From positions 1-62,700 of the IMG/VR virus record IMGVR_UViG_3300048625_000103: a stretch of DNA of 62,700 nt; one strand, written 5' to 3'. A program made the translations under genes and the position numbers. Source of the DNA: a virus. Numbering within the stretch: position 1 is the first letter of the stretch; each line of letters opens with the position of its first letter. Shown one piece after another: positions 7,427-15,836 of the stretch. The notes under the pieces were generated by a model. It did not search any database, was not told where the DNA came from, and saw only the letters and a program-made list of their open reading frames with translations.

Positions 7427-9514
7427 ATGCCTCTACAGAAAATCCTCTTTAAACCGGGCGTGAACAGAGAGAATACGCGCTACACCACAGAAGGTGGTTA
7501 CTATGATTGCGACAAAATCCGTTTCCGCCAAGGAACACCAGAAAAAATTGGCGGATGGATGCAGATTTCGGCTGCAAGGTTTTTAGGTACTTGCCGATCG
7601 CTTTGGAACTGGGTAACTCTGGGCGGTGCAAACCTGCTTGGCGTTGGCACAAATTCGAAGTTTTATATTGAAAACGGTGGCGCTTATTATGACGTAACGC
7701 CTATCCGTTCTGAAGTTGCGCTGACAAATCCATTTGCTACACAAAACACAAGCACCACAGTTACCGTAACAGACGCTAATGGCGGATACAAAAACGGCGA
7801 TTACGTTACCTTTTACAACAGCACTGCCGTTGGCGGCCTGACCATTGTTGGGGAATACCAAATAACGTATTCTTCTGGATCAACATACCGTATTACAGCC
7901 GCATCTGCGGCAACATCAACTGCCACAGGCGGCGGTACGGTTTATGCTGTTTACCAAGTAAACACAGGTACAGACGTTGAGGTTCCAGCTGTTGGCTGGG
8001 GCGCTGGCGCTTGGAGCTCTGGAACTTGGGGTATTGGAACAACATCAACAACTTCTTTGCGCATCTGGAACCAAGAAAACTTTGGTCAGAATTTGCTTTA
8101 TGGTCCACGCAATGGCCCTTTGTACTTCTGGGACGCAACAATTGGCTACGCGCCACTGACAGTCACAATCTCCAATGCCTCACCTGCTGTTGTATCGACA
8201 ACCATCAATGCCTATGAAGGCATGGCCATGTCTTTCAGCACTACGGGCGCGCTGCCGACCCCACTGTTACCGGGTGTAACTTATTACGCAAAAAACGTAA
8301 CAGGCACCACGTTTAACCTGTCTTCTACTTTTGGTGGAGCGGCGATCAACACAAGTTCAGCCGGGTCTGGGATTCAAACAATTTCCCCTCGCGGCGTGCC
8401 CCTAACGGAATTGGCTGGCGCTTCGCAAACTCCACTGTCTCAAGGTTATTTCCTTGTATCTGATCAAAGCAGATTCACCATCTTCTTTGGTACCAATGAT
8501 GTTGGAAGCGTTGTGTTTGATCCAATGTTGATTCGTTGGTCAGATCAAGAATCTCTGACAGAGTGGAATCCACAAATTACAAACCAAGCTGGCAGTGTTC
8601 GCTTGTCTAGTGGATCAAAAATTGTCACCGCGCTGCAAAGCCGTCAAGAAATCTTGGTTTGGACTGACGCGTCACTTTATTCTCTTCAGTACCTTGGCCC
8701 TCCTTATGTATGGGGAACCCAACTCCTTACAGACAACATTTCGATCATCAGCCCTAATGCTGCCGTGATTGCTTCTGGTATTACGTACTGGATGGGGTTG
8801 GACAAGTTCTACAAATATGATGGCCGCTCGCAGACTTTGCGATGCGACTTGCGCCAGTACATTTTTGAAGACATCAATCAACAACAGGTGGAGCAAATCT
8901 TCTGTGGAACCAACGAAGGATTTAACGAAGTCTGGTGGTTCTATTGCTCTGCAAATTCAGACACTGTTGATAAATACGTTGTCTATAACTATTACGAAGA
9001 TGCTTGGTATTACGGCACCATGGCCAGAACGGCTTGGCTTGATACTGCACTTCGCGCCTACCCTGTGGCAGCCACTTACAGCAACAACATCGTTAACCAT
9101 GAAGATGGCGTTGATGACAATACGTCCGGAACCGCGCTTCCAATTAACGCATTCATCACATCTTCAGAGTTCGATATTGGCGACGGCCACAACTTTGGTT
9201 TTGTGTGGAGGATGTTGCCAGACATCACATTCCGTGGATCGGAAGGATCAAACACGCCACAAGTGACCATGACATTGATTCCGCTCAGCAACTCTGGATC
9301 TGGCTATAACAACCCAGCCTCTGAGGGTGGAGTTGATTACGGAACTGTGGCTCGCATTGGAACTTACACTGTTGAACAGTTCACTGGGCAGATTAACGTT
9401 CGGGTCCGCGGCCGCCAGATGTCGTTCAAGGTTGAATCATCACAGCTTGGTACGCAATGGCAGCTTGGTGCACCTCGTATTGACATCCGAACCGACGGCC
9501 GAAGAGGTACTTAA
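7427..9514 (+). CDS. Large structural protein, possible P22 gp10-like tail hub (695 aa)
   Basis: A 695-residue protein opening Pro-Leu-Gln-Lys-Ile-Leu-Phe-Lys-Pro-Gly-Val-Asn-Arg and Tyr-Tyr-Asp-Cys-Asp-Lys-Ile-Arg-Phe-Arg, a start shared by large structural proteins of many freshwater podoviruses. The rest is rich in beta strands, aromatic residues, Ser and Thr. It contains segments such as Tyr-Tyr-Ala-Lys-Asn-Val and a C-terminal Val-Asn-Val/Arg-Gly-Arg-Gln region resembling beta-propeller hub proteins. It precedes the ejection cassette, as tail-hub genes do. The gp10-like assignment is by length, position and fold impression only. Confidence 0.65.
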   Translation: MPLQKILFKPGVNRENTRYTTEGGYYDCDKIRFRQGTPEKIGGWMQISAARFLGTCRSLWNWVTLGGANLLGVGTNSKFYIENGGAYYDVTPIRSEVALTNPFATQNTSTTVTVTDANGGYKNGDYVTFYNSTAVGGLTIVGEYQITYSSGSTYRITAASAATSTATGGGTVYAVYQVNTGTDVEVPAVGWGAGAWSSGTWGIGTTSTTSLRIWNQENFGQNLLYGPRNGPLYFWDATIGYAPLTVTISNASPAVVSTTINAYEGMAMSFSTTGALPTPLLPGVTYYAKNVTGTTFNLSSTFGGAAINTSSAGSGIQTISPRGVPLTELAGASQTPLSQGYFLVSDQSRFTIFFGTNDVGSVVFDPMLIRWSDQESLTEWNPQITNQAGSVRLSSGSKIVTALQSRQEILVWTDASLYSLQYLGPPYVWGTQLLTDNISIISPNAAVIASGITYWMGLDKFYKYDGRSQTLRCDLRQYIFEDINQQQVEQIFCGTNEGFNEVWWFYCSANSDTVDKYVVYNYYEDAWYYGTMARTAWLDTALRAYPVAATYSNNIVNHEDGVDDNTSGTALPINAFITSSEFDIGDGHNFGFVWRMLPDITFRGSEGSNTPQVTMTLIPLSNSGSGYNNPASEGGVDYGTVARIGTYTVEQFTGQINVRVRGRQMSFKVESSQLGTQWQLGAPRIDIRTDGRRGT

Positions 9515-10155
9515 TGGCCAGCTTGATTCCAACAAAGTCACCGCGTTTACCTGCAAGCCCCGGTCAGCCAGACCGTGGCTACATGGATCAGCTTACAAAC
9601 GTATTGCGCTTGTATTTCAATCAGCTGGACAACATGTTTCAAACGCTGTTTGCGCCTCGTGGTGGCCAATACATCAACAACCCGTATGGTGGCTATCAAA
9701 GCAACGTAACGCAGACGGTGGCGACGATCAATACGCCAACATTGATTTATCTTGAGGTTGCTGACGTAGAGAATGGCACTTATCGGACTGCTGGGGATGG
9801 CATCCACGTAAGGCAAGGTGGTGTTTACAACGTTCAGTTCAGTTCGCAAGTTACAAACGCAGACACGCAGGCGCATGACGCAGCTATTTGGTTCCGTATA
9901 AATGGCGTTGATCATCCGTATTCAAACAGTGTGTTTACCATTTCAGGCACTCACGGAGGTCAACCCGGTTACAGCGTGGTTGCGGCTAACTTTTTCTTTG
10001 AGCTTGTGGCAGAAGATTACATCGAGATGTGGTGGTCAACAAACAGTTTGCAGGTAACTTTGAACACCTTGCCGCCAATCACATCACCATTCACAGCGCC
10101 CGGCGCGCCAGCTGTCGTTTGCACTCTATCATTTGTCTCTTCTCTGTTGACATGA
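9514..10155 (+). CDS. Structural protein with C-terminal jelly-roll-like domain (213 aa)
   Basis: The ATG overlaps the stop of the hub gene (TAATG). Residues about 25-50 are helical (Gln-Leu-Thr-Asn-Val-Leu-Arg-Leu-Tyr-Phe-Asn-Gln-Leu). After about residue 65 the sequence is beta-rich (Gly-Gly-Val-Tyr-Asn-Val-Gln-Phe-Ser-Ser-Gln) and looks like the C1q/TNF-like domains seen in head fibres or decorations. Its role as a virion surface or hub-associated protein is inferred. Confidence 0.65.
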   Translation: MASLIPTKSPRLPASPGQPDRGYMDQLTNVLRLYFNQLDNMFQTLFAPRGGQYINNPYGGYQSNVTQTVATINTPTLIYLEVADVENGTYRTAGDGIHVRQGGVYNVQFSSQVTNADTQAHDAAIWFRINGVDHPYSNSVFTISGTHGGQPGYSVVAANFFFELVAEDYIEMWWSTNSLQVTLNTLPPITSPFTAPGAPAVVCTLSFVSSLLT

Positions 10156-10192
10156 TAGACTTAACCAACCCCAAATTACCTAGGTTTTCCTT

Positions 10193-11419
10193 ATGAAAAC
10201 AAACTATTCTCGTCGTGAACTTTATGCTCTTGGAGAGCCTATTGGTGAGAGCTCGACTCGCATTGAGGTTGATCGTCGCGTGTATGGTGGCGGCGGCGGG
10301 ATTCTTGGTGATGTAACAGGTGCGATTGGGGATCTTGGTCAAGGTGCAATTGATGTCGTAAAGGACACCGGATCTACACTTGATGATTTGGCTCACAAAT
10401 CTACTTCCGCAGTGGATACACAGGTGCGTAAAACTATTCCCGGAGGTTGGGCTACGGTAGCCGCTCTGGCGGGAGCTAATGGCGCTGGTTTATTTGATGC
10501 TGCTGCCGCGGGTGGTGGGGCTGGTGCTGGATACGAAGCTGGTGTTGGTGGTACAAATTTGTTTGCTGACGGTGCAATTCCGGGTAATGCTGCGGATTTG
10601 GCTGGTGCCGGTGGAATTGACTTGGGTGGTGGAATTAGCCTTGGAGCAGATGGAAGCGTACTTGGTGGAACCTTTACTGGTGGCTCTGGATTAACTGGCA
10701 ATGCGGCAACTGATGCGCTTACAGGTTTATCTGGTGGATCTGGCGTTGGTGGTTATCTGAGCAATCTTCTGGGTAAATCTATCACTGGAAGTCCCGGTGG
10801 ATTGAGTTTGGGCGGCGCCGGTCTTGGGGCTGCTGGTTTGGCTGCCTTGATGAGCTATCTCAAGGCTGACAATGCTCGATATGGCACGCCCGGCCGTCAA
10901 GATAATGTTGGCGCCATGGGTCAATTCAAATACAACCCAGCCTCCTTTTCCGCTACACGACCCGATCCTTCCATGTTTCGCGCGCTTGGTGTTCCAACGG
11001 CAAAGGTCGGTTATGCAGATGGCGGACCAATTCAAGTTGGCCAAAACGGCCCAATGGAGCAGCAGCAGCAAGTCCCAACTCCAGATGCAGTTCCTTCGTA
11101 CATGAACTCAAATGTCGTGATGATGGCGCGCGGTGGAATCTCTAGCCTTGGCGGCTACTCGGATGGCGGCCGTATGTTGAAGGGGCCGGGCGATGGAATG
11201 TCGGATTCAATCCCAGCCTCTATCGCGGGTAAGCAGCCAGCACGTTTGGCTGATTCTGAATTTGTTGTTCCAGCAGATGTTGTTTCTCATTTGGGAAATG
11301 GATCTTCGGATGCTGGCGCCAAGAAGCTTTATCAGATGATGGACAAGGTTCGACAAGCCCGAACCGGCCGAAAGACACAAGGTAAGCAGATTAACGCAGA
11401 CAAGTTCTTGCCAAGATGA
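10193..11419 (+). CDS. Internal virion / ejection-cassette protein (408 aa, Gly-rich)
   Basis: The first ~35 residues (Ser-Arg-Arg-Glu-Leu-Tyr-Ala, then a run of Gly) closely match the start of the protein at 11829, so the two share an N-terminal module. The centre is very rich in Gly, Ala and Leu (low complexity). The C-terminal ~90 residues contain Tyr-Ala-Asp-Gly-Gly, Met-Ala-Arg-Gly-Gly and a conserved block with Gly-Asp-Gly-Met-Ser-Asp-Ser-Ile-Pro and Glu-Phe-Val-Val-Pro-Ala-Asp-Val-Val-Ser, which recurs in podoviral virion proteins. It is likely packaged in the head and ejected with DNA. The upstream gap (10156-10192) holds only a weak ribosome site. Confidence 0.65.
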   Translation: MKTNYSRRELYALGEPIGESSTRIEVDRRVYGGGGGILGDVTGAIGDLGQGAIDVVKDTGSTLDDLAHKSTSAVDTQVRKTIPGGWATVAALAGANGAGLFDAAAAGGGAGAGYEAGVGGTNLFADGAIPGNAADLAGAGGIDLGGGISLGADGSVLGGTFTGGSGLTGNAATDALTGLSGGSGVGGYLSNLLGKSITGSPGGLSLGGAGLGAAGLAALMSYLKADNARYGTPGRQDNVGAMGQFKYNPASFSATRPDPSMFRALGVPTAKVGYADGGPIQVGQNGPMEQQQQVPTPDAVPSYMNSNVVMMARGGISSLGGYSDGGRMLKGPGDGMSDSIPASIAGKQPARLADSEFVVPADVVSHLGNGSSDAGAKKLYQMMDKVRQARTGRKTQGKQINADKFLPR

Positions 11420-11832
11420 CATTGAAGCTGGAGCCTATTCAGGCACATCATGTTGCTGTGTTGTGGCCCAAGTTGGAGCCACACATAGCGGACGCCTTAG
11501 ATAAGGCTGATGTTAAAGAATATGGATCTGAGCACGTCAAATATTTTCTTGAGCAAGGACATTGGTTGGCAATTGGATTCTTTGACGAAAGCTACGAGCT
11601 GCATGGTGCGGCCACGGTTTCGTTTGTGAGCTATCCGAATTTCAAGGTTGCATTCATTACTGCTATTGGTGGCAGATTGATTGCAAACCAAGACACGTTC
11701 AATCAGTTGAAATCTATTTGTAAAACGCATGGCGCAACAAAGTTGCAAGGCTATGCTCGTGAGTCAGTTGCGCGTTTGTGGAAGCGATTGGGCTTTGAAA
11801 ACCGTGCCATTTTGGTGGAAGCAAAACTATGA
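11416..11832 (+). CDS. GNAT-fold acetyltransferase-like internal virion protein (138 aa)
   Basis: Overlaps its neighbours by 4 nt on both sides (ATGA junctions), so it is an integral member of the ejection cassette. The sequence has a GNAT-like order: an N-terminal helix, a central strand with Gly-Ala-Ala-Thr-Val-Ser-Phe, and a C-terminal Ala-Arg-Glu-Ser-Val-Ala-Arg-Leu-Trp-Lys-Arg-Leu-Gly-Phe block typical of the final helix of the fold. The canonical acetyl-CoA loop (Arg/Gln-x-x-Gly-x-Gly/Ala) is not evident, so catalysis is doubtful. GNAT-like internal virion proteins occur at this place in T7-like cassettes. Confidence 0.7.
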   Translation: MTLKLEPIQAHHVAVLWPKLEPHIADALDKADVKEYGSEHVKYFLEQGHWLAIGFFDESYELHGAATVSFVSYPNFKVAFITAIGGRLIANQDTFNQLKSICKTHGATKLQGYARESVARLWKRLGFENRAILVEAKL

Positions 11833-13595
11833 AAACCTCTTTTTCTCGTCGTGAACTTTACGCTTTTGGCGAAGCGCTGGGTGATTCAGCAACCCGTCAA
11901 GTTGCTGGTCGTCGTATTTATGGTGGCGGCGGTGGTGCATCTTCCATTTCGACAAGTGCCTTTTCTCCAACGCAAACATCCAATCCAAGCGTAAACCCAA
12001 GCGTGAGCCCGCTGTCTCAGAACGATGCTCAGCAGGGCGTGGCTGGATACGCTCAGCCATACGTCAACACCATGCTTGGTGCGACGATGCAGAACTTGTT
12101 TAACTACGACCAGAGCGGTAATGCCACCGGCTTGCAACAGTACAACCCGTACAGCTACAACCCATCTGACTACGTTGCTGGATTCTCTCCTTTGCAGCAG
12201 CAAGCTCAGCAAGGCGTATCCAATCTTCAGAATCCATACCAAGCTCAGCAAGCAACAGGCTATGCAAATCAAGCCATCCAAGGCTTGCTGGGCCAGCAAT
12301 ACAACCCTCAAACTGGCGGCTACCAATCTGTTGGCGCATCACAGTTCCAAGCCCCAAATCAACTGCAAGCGCAGAATGTTTCAGCAGAGCGCGTAAATGC
12401 ACCTCAACTGCAAGCACTGAGCATGAATGCTGCCGGTAATGTGGGCACGCAAAGCTTTACGCAACCCGGCGCGGCAGGTCAGTACATGTCTCCGTACATG
12501 CAAAACGTTGTCGATACCCAGACTCGTGAAGCGCAGCGTCAAGCAGATATTGCATCTACCAAGCGAGGTGCACAGGCAGCTGGCGCAGGAGCGTTTGGCG
12601 GATCGCGAATGGCCATTGAGAATGCAGAAGCTGCACGCAACTTGGCAACCCAAAAGGGCGACATTCAAGCAACTGGTTCTCAGGCTGCGTACAACAATGC
12701 TCAACAGCAATTTAACGCTGAACAGCAGGCTCGACTTCAGGCCAACTTGGCAAACCAAGGTGTGCAACAACAAGCAAATCTGCAAAACCTTTCTGCTGGC
12801 TTACAGACTCAAGGTCTTGGTGCGCAAACAGGATTGCAAGCGCAACAGGCAAACCAACAAACAGGTCTTCAGGCTTTGCTGGCAAATCAGCAGGCTGGCC
12901 TACAAGCTGGCCAAGCCAATCAAAACATGCAGTACAACACTGGCCTGCAAAATGCCCAGCTGTCGCAGCAAGCAAACTTGGCCAATCAATCTGCTTCTCA
13001 GCAGGCTCAGCAATTGGCGGCACAGCAGCAGCAATTTGGCGCGAACTATGGTCTACAAGGTCTGCAAGGTGCATTGTCTGGTGCTACCGCTTTGGGCAAT
13101 TTGGGTACATCAAACCTGAATAACCAACTTGGCATTTTGAATGCTCAGCAAGCGGCCGGACTCACCCAGCAGCAGCAGCAGCAAAACATCATCAATCAAG
13201 GCGTGCAGAACTATCAAACTGCACAGCAGTATCCAATGACGCAACTGACACAGATGAAAAACATCTTGTCTGGCTTGCCGATCACAACTACGTCTACGCA
13301 AAACTATCAGGCTGCTCCGTCAAACCTTTCCAACTTGGTTGGCTTGGGTCTTGGTGGTGCCGGTATTGCTCAGCTGCTTGGTGGCGGAAGCTCCGGAACA
13401 ACGGGTGGTGGTAACGCATTATCTGGATTGCTTAACCAAGGTGCCAGCGCAATTGGTGGCGGCTTGTCGAGTGCGGCAACTGGTATCGGAAATTGGTGGA
13501 ATGGCCTAAACTTTGCTGAAGGCGGCAAAATCAATTCTCAAACGAACGGCTCTGGTCTTAGCGATCTCGGCATTTACAACGCAATGAACAAGTAA
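11829..13595 (+). CDS. Gln/Ala-rich ejection-cassette protein (588 aa)
   Basis: The N-terminus (Ser-Arg-Arg-Glu-Leu-Tyr-Ala-Phe-Gly-Glu, then Gly run) is paralogous to 10193. From about residue 120 to 480 the chain is extremely rich in Gln, Ala, Asn and Leu, with imperfect ~11-residue repeats (Gly-Leu-Gln-Ala-x-x-Ala-Asn-Gln-Gln-x), predicting long helices or coiled coils. Near the C-terminus, Gly/Leu-rich segments could contact membrane, and Phe-Ala-Glu-Gly-Gly-Lys echoes motifs in neighbouring virion proteins. It probably corresponds in role to the T7 gp14/gp15 ejection proteins; there is no direct sequence proof. Confidence 0.7.
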   Translation: MKTSFSRRELYAFGEALGDSATRQVAGRRIYGGGGGASSISTSAFSPTQTSNPSVNPSVSPLSQNDAQQGVAGYAQPYVNTMLGATMQNLFNYDQSGNATGLQQYNPYSYNPSDYVAGFSPLQQQAQQGVSNLQNPYQAQQATGYANQAIQGLLGQQYNPQTGGYQSVGASQFQAPNQLQAQNVSAERVNAPQLQALSMNAAGNVGTQSFTQPGAAGQYMSPYMQNVVDTQTREAQRQADIASTKRGAQAAGAGAFGGSRMAIENAEAARNLATQKGDIQATGSQAAYNNAQQQFNAEQQARLQANLANQGVQQQANLQNLSAGLQTQGLGAQTGLQAQQANQQTGLQALLANQQAGLQAGQANQNMQYNTGLQNAQLSQQANLANQSASQQAQQLAAQQQQFGANYGLQGLQGALSGATALGNLGTSNLNNQLGILNAQQAAGLTQQQQQQNIINQGVQNYQTAQQYPMTQLTQMKNILSGLPITTTSTQNYQAAPSNLSNLVGLGLGGAGIAQLLGGGSSGTTGGGNALSGLLNQGASAIGGGLSSAATGIGNWWNGLNFAEGGKINSQTNGSGLSDLGIYNAMNK

Positions 13596-13604
13596 GGAAT
13601 AGCC

Positions 13605-15824
13605 ATGATTGGTAGCACTTTTAGTCAAATGGCCAACGCTGAAAAGCTGTCTCCGCAGCAGCTTCAGATGGCTATTCAACATGGCACGATTCCTTCTTAC
13701 ATCGGCATTCCGTTGTTGCAAGAAAAGATGAAGCAGTCTCAAGAGGCTCAAGCTTTGGCCGGTGGTCAGCAAAAGCCTTCGATTGCTCAACAGATCATGC
13801 AACAAGCTCAGTCTCAGCAAGGTGTAGGCGGCTTACCTAGCGGCCTTCCTGTAGAGGGTATGGCTGGTGGTGGCATCGTTGCATTTGCTGATGGCGGCAT
13901 GTCCGGCATGGATGATGAAGAAGATAGCTACGAAGACTACATGGATGCTGCCCATCAATCCGAAGTTAATGACTTGCTGGATGAAGCAACTCAAGCTCTG
14001 GGTAGCAGGTCAGCAGCGCGCGCACCTGAGATGCAAGAAGCAGCTCGTGAAGTTCGTGCCAATCCTTCTGTTGGCGGCTTGGAAGCTTTGGCTTTGGAAA
14101 AGAACAAAGGCCATAACGCAACTGAGCGTTTGATTCAGCACGTCATGCAAAAAGAAACTGGCGGTCTGAAAGATCGTGCCAATGCCGTTTCTCCTGCTGG
14201 CGCCATGGGTGTGATGCAGTTGATGCCCGGCACAGCCAAAGATCTTGGTGTGCGAGATCCATTTAACGCAGAGCAAAACATTGAAGGCGGCGTCAAGTAT
14301 TTGGCCCAGCTCGAGCGCAAGTACAAAGATCCTAAGTTGGCCGCCATGGCATACAACTGGGGACCGGGTAACGTTGATAAGTGGCTGATGGCTGGCGCTG
14401 ACATGTCAAAGCTTCCTCGCGAGACTCAAGGCTACGTCAAGGGATTGGCTGAAGGTGGCATCACTGAGGATGATTATTCAACAATTGAAGGTCTTGAGCC
14501 AAGTGATCTCTTGGAGATGGCTCGCCGTAAGGTTGCTGAAAGCGTTCCAAAAAGGGAAGGTTTCAAGGCTCCTGCTAAAAATGCTCCTTCTCTTTCCAAG
14601 GATGCGATGGATCGACTCAATGAGGCTGATCTTTCAAACATTCCCGGCATGGAGGCTGGAAATCTTTACGCGAATGAAATGGCACGCATTCCAAAAGAGC
14701 CACCACAGAAAGCTCCAACATCAAAGGCTGGAATTACATACGCGCCAAACGCTGGCATGGGTAATGTGACGCCTAGCCGATACATTCCAAAAGAATCAAA
14801 CGAAGCTCCCTCCGAGTATCAACAGCAGATGGGTAACGTTGCCGGTTTCTTTGGTGACATTGGCAAGAATGTTTTGGGTGGAATCGGAACCCTTGGCAAA
14901 CATTTGGTCAGCGCGCCGGGCTATGGTTTTAGCAGTCAGTCCACTCCTTCGGTAGCTCAGGTGGCAAAAGTTGTTTCTCAGTTGCCTGCTGGTAATGTTG
15001 ACTTGTTGGCTGCGGATGCTCAGCGCCGTGCTGCTGCACAGCGAATGGCGGCTCAACGTCAGAGCCCAATTGATGAAGGGTACTTGAGTGGTATTGATAT
15101 TGGTGGTGCTGGCAGCAGTCCTGCAAATATGGGTGCACCTATGGATGCGACATCTCAAGCTTCTCAAGCTGGTGCTGCGGCCGCGGCGCCAGTAAACCCC
15201 CAGCAAGAGATTTTGGATATTCTCAAAGCTCGTCAAGAGAACTTGGGTAAGCAACGTGAGCAAGATCGTGCCATGGCTTTGCTATCGGCTGGTCTCGGCA
15301 TCATGGGTGGTCAATCGCCTCATGCTTTGGCAAACATTGGTGCTGGTGCACAGCATGGCATCCAGTCTTTGGCTCAGTCAAATGCCGCGCGTACAGCAGA
15401 AGAAAACGCCATCTTGTCTGGTCGTTTAGGCTTGGCCAAGCTCGGCTCGGCAGCGGAAGACAAGAAAGCCATGATGGATCTACGTCGTGAGTTGGCAAAT
15501 CAAACCAATGAGCGTCTAACGCAAGCCGGTCAAGAGCAGGCCCATTTACGCCAGTCTGGCTTGGAAGAGCGCACACGTAAAGATCTGGCAAATCAACTTG
15601 CTCAAATGGAAAAGTTGGCGACAACAAGATATTTGGCCAAGATGAAAAATCAGATCATTCCCGGGCAAGAGAATGTTATCGAAGCTCAGGCCATGGAGGC
15701 TCTGTATTCAGATCCTGCTTACCGTGCGTTGTACAAAAAAGTTCACGGCATGGACCCAATGGGTGCTGGCGGAATGGAGTCAAAGGGCGATAATGCAGGT
15801 TGGTCAATCAAGCCTAAATCATAA
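13605..15824 (+). CDS. Internal virion protein with lytic transglycosylase (SLT) domain (739 aa)
   Basis: Residues ~170-285 form an SLT-type transglycosylase domain. Gln-Lys-Glu-Thr-Gly-Gly carries the expected catalytic Glu184. It is followed by Ser-Pro-Ala-Gly-Ala-Met-Gly-Val-Met-Gln-Leu-Met-Pro-Gly-Thr-Ala and Ala-Tyr-Asn-Trp-Gly-Pro-Gly-Asn. Such domains open the cell wall locally during genome ejection, as in T7 gp16. Before it lie Gly-Gly-Ile-Val-Ala-Phe-Ala-Asp-Gly-Gly and an acidic stretch. After it come Pro/Ala-rich linkers and a C-terminal helical region with Arg/Gln-rich coiled coil (residues ~590-690). Between 11829 and 15837 it completes a three-protein ejectosome-like set. Start 9 nt after the previous stop, with AAGGAAT. 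Confidence 0.88.
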   Translation: MIGSTFSQMANAEKLSPQQLQMAIQHGTIPSYIGIPLLQEKMKQSQEAQALAGGQQKPSIAQQIMQQAQSQQGVGGLPSGLPVEGMAGGGIVAFADGGMSGMDDEEDSYEDYMDAAHQSEVNDLLDEATQALGSRSAARAPEMQEAAREVRANPSVGGLEALALEKNKGHNATERLIQHVMQKETGGLKDRANAVSPAGAMGVMQLMPGTAKDLGVRDPFNAEQNIEGGVKYLAQLERKYKDPKLAAMAYNWGPGNVDKWLMAGADMSKLPRETQGYVKGLAEGGITEDDYSTIEGLEPSDLLEMARRKVAESVPKREGFKAPAKNAPSLSKDAMDRLNEADLSNIPGMEAGNLYANEMARIPKEPPQKAPTSKAGITYAPNAGMGNVTPSRYIPKESNEAPSEYQQQMGNVAGFFGDIGKNVLGGIGTLGKHLVSAPGYGFSSQSTPSVAQVAKVVSQLPAGNVDLLAADAQRRAAAQRMAAQRQSPIDEGYLSGIDIGGAGSSPANMGAPMDATSQASQAGAAAAAPVNPQQEILDILKARQENLGKQREQDRAMALLSAGLGIMGGQSPHALANIGAGAQHGIQSLAQSNAARTAEENAILSGRLGLAKLGSAAEDKKAMMDLRRELANQTNERLTQAGQEQAHLRQSGLEERTRKDLANQLAQMEKLATTRYLAKMKNQIIPGQENVIEAQAMEALYSDPAYRALYKKVHGMDPMGAGGMESKGDNAGWSIKPKS

Positions 15825-15836
15825 AAGGAGCCTTTA

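Noticed and set aside
12700-13200. Short repeats of CAGCAG/CAAGC type, resembling a repeat array
   Set aside because: They are codons of a Gln/Ala-rich coiled region of a real gene, without regular spacers, so not a CRISPR array.
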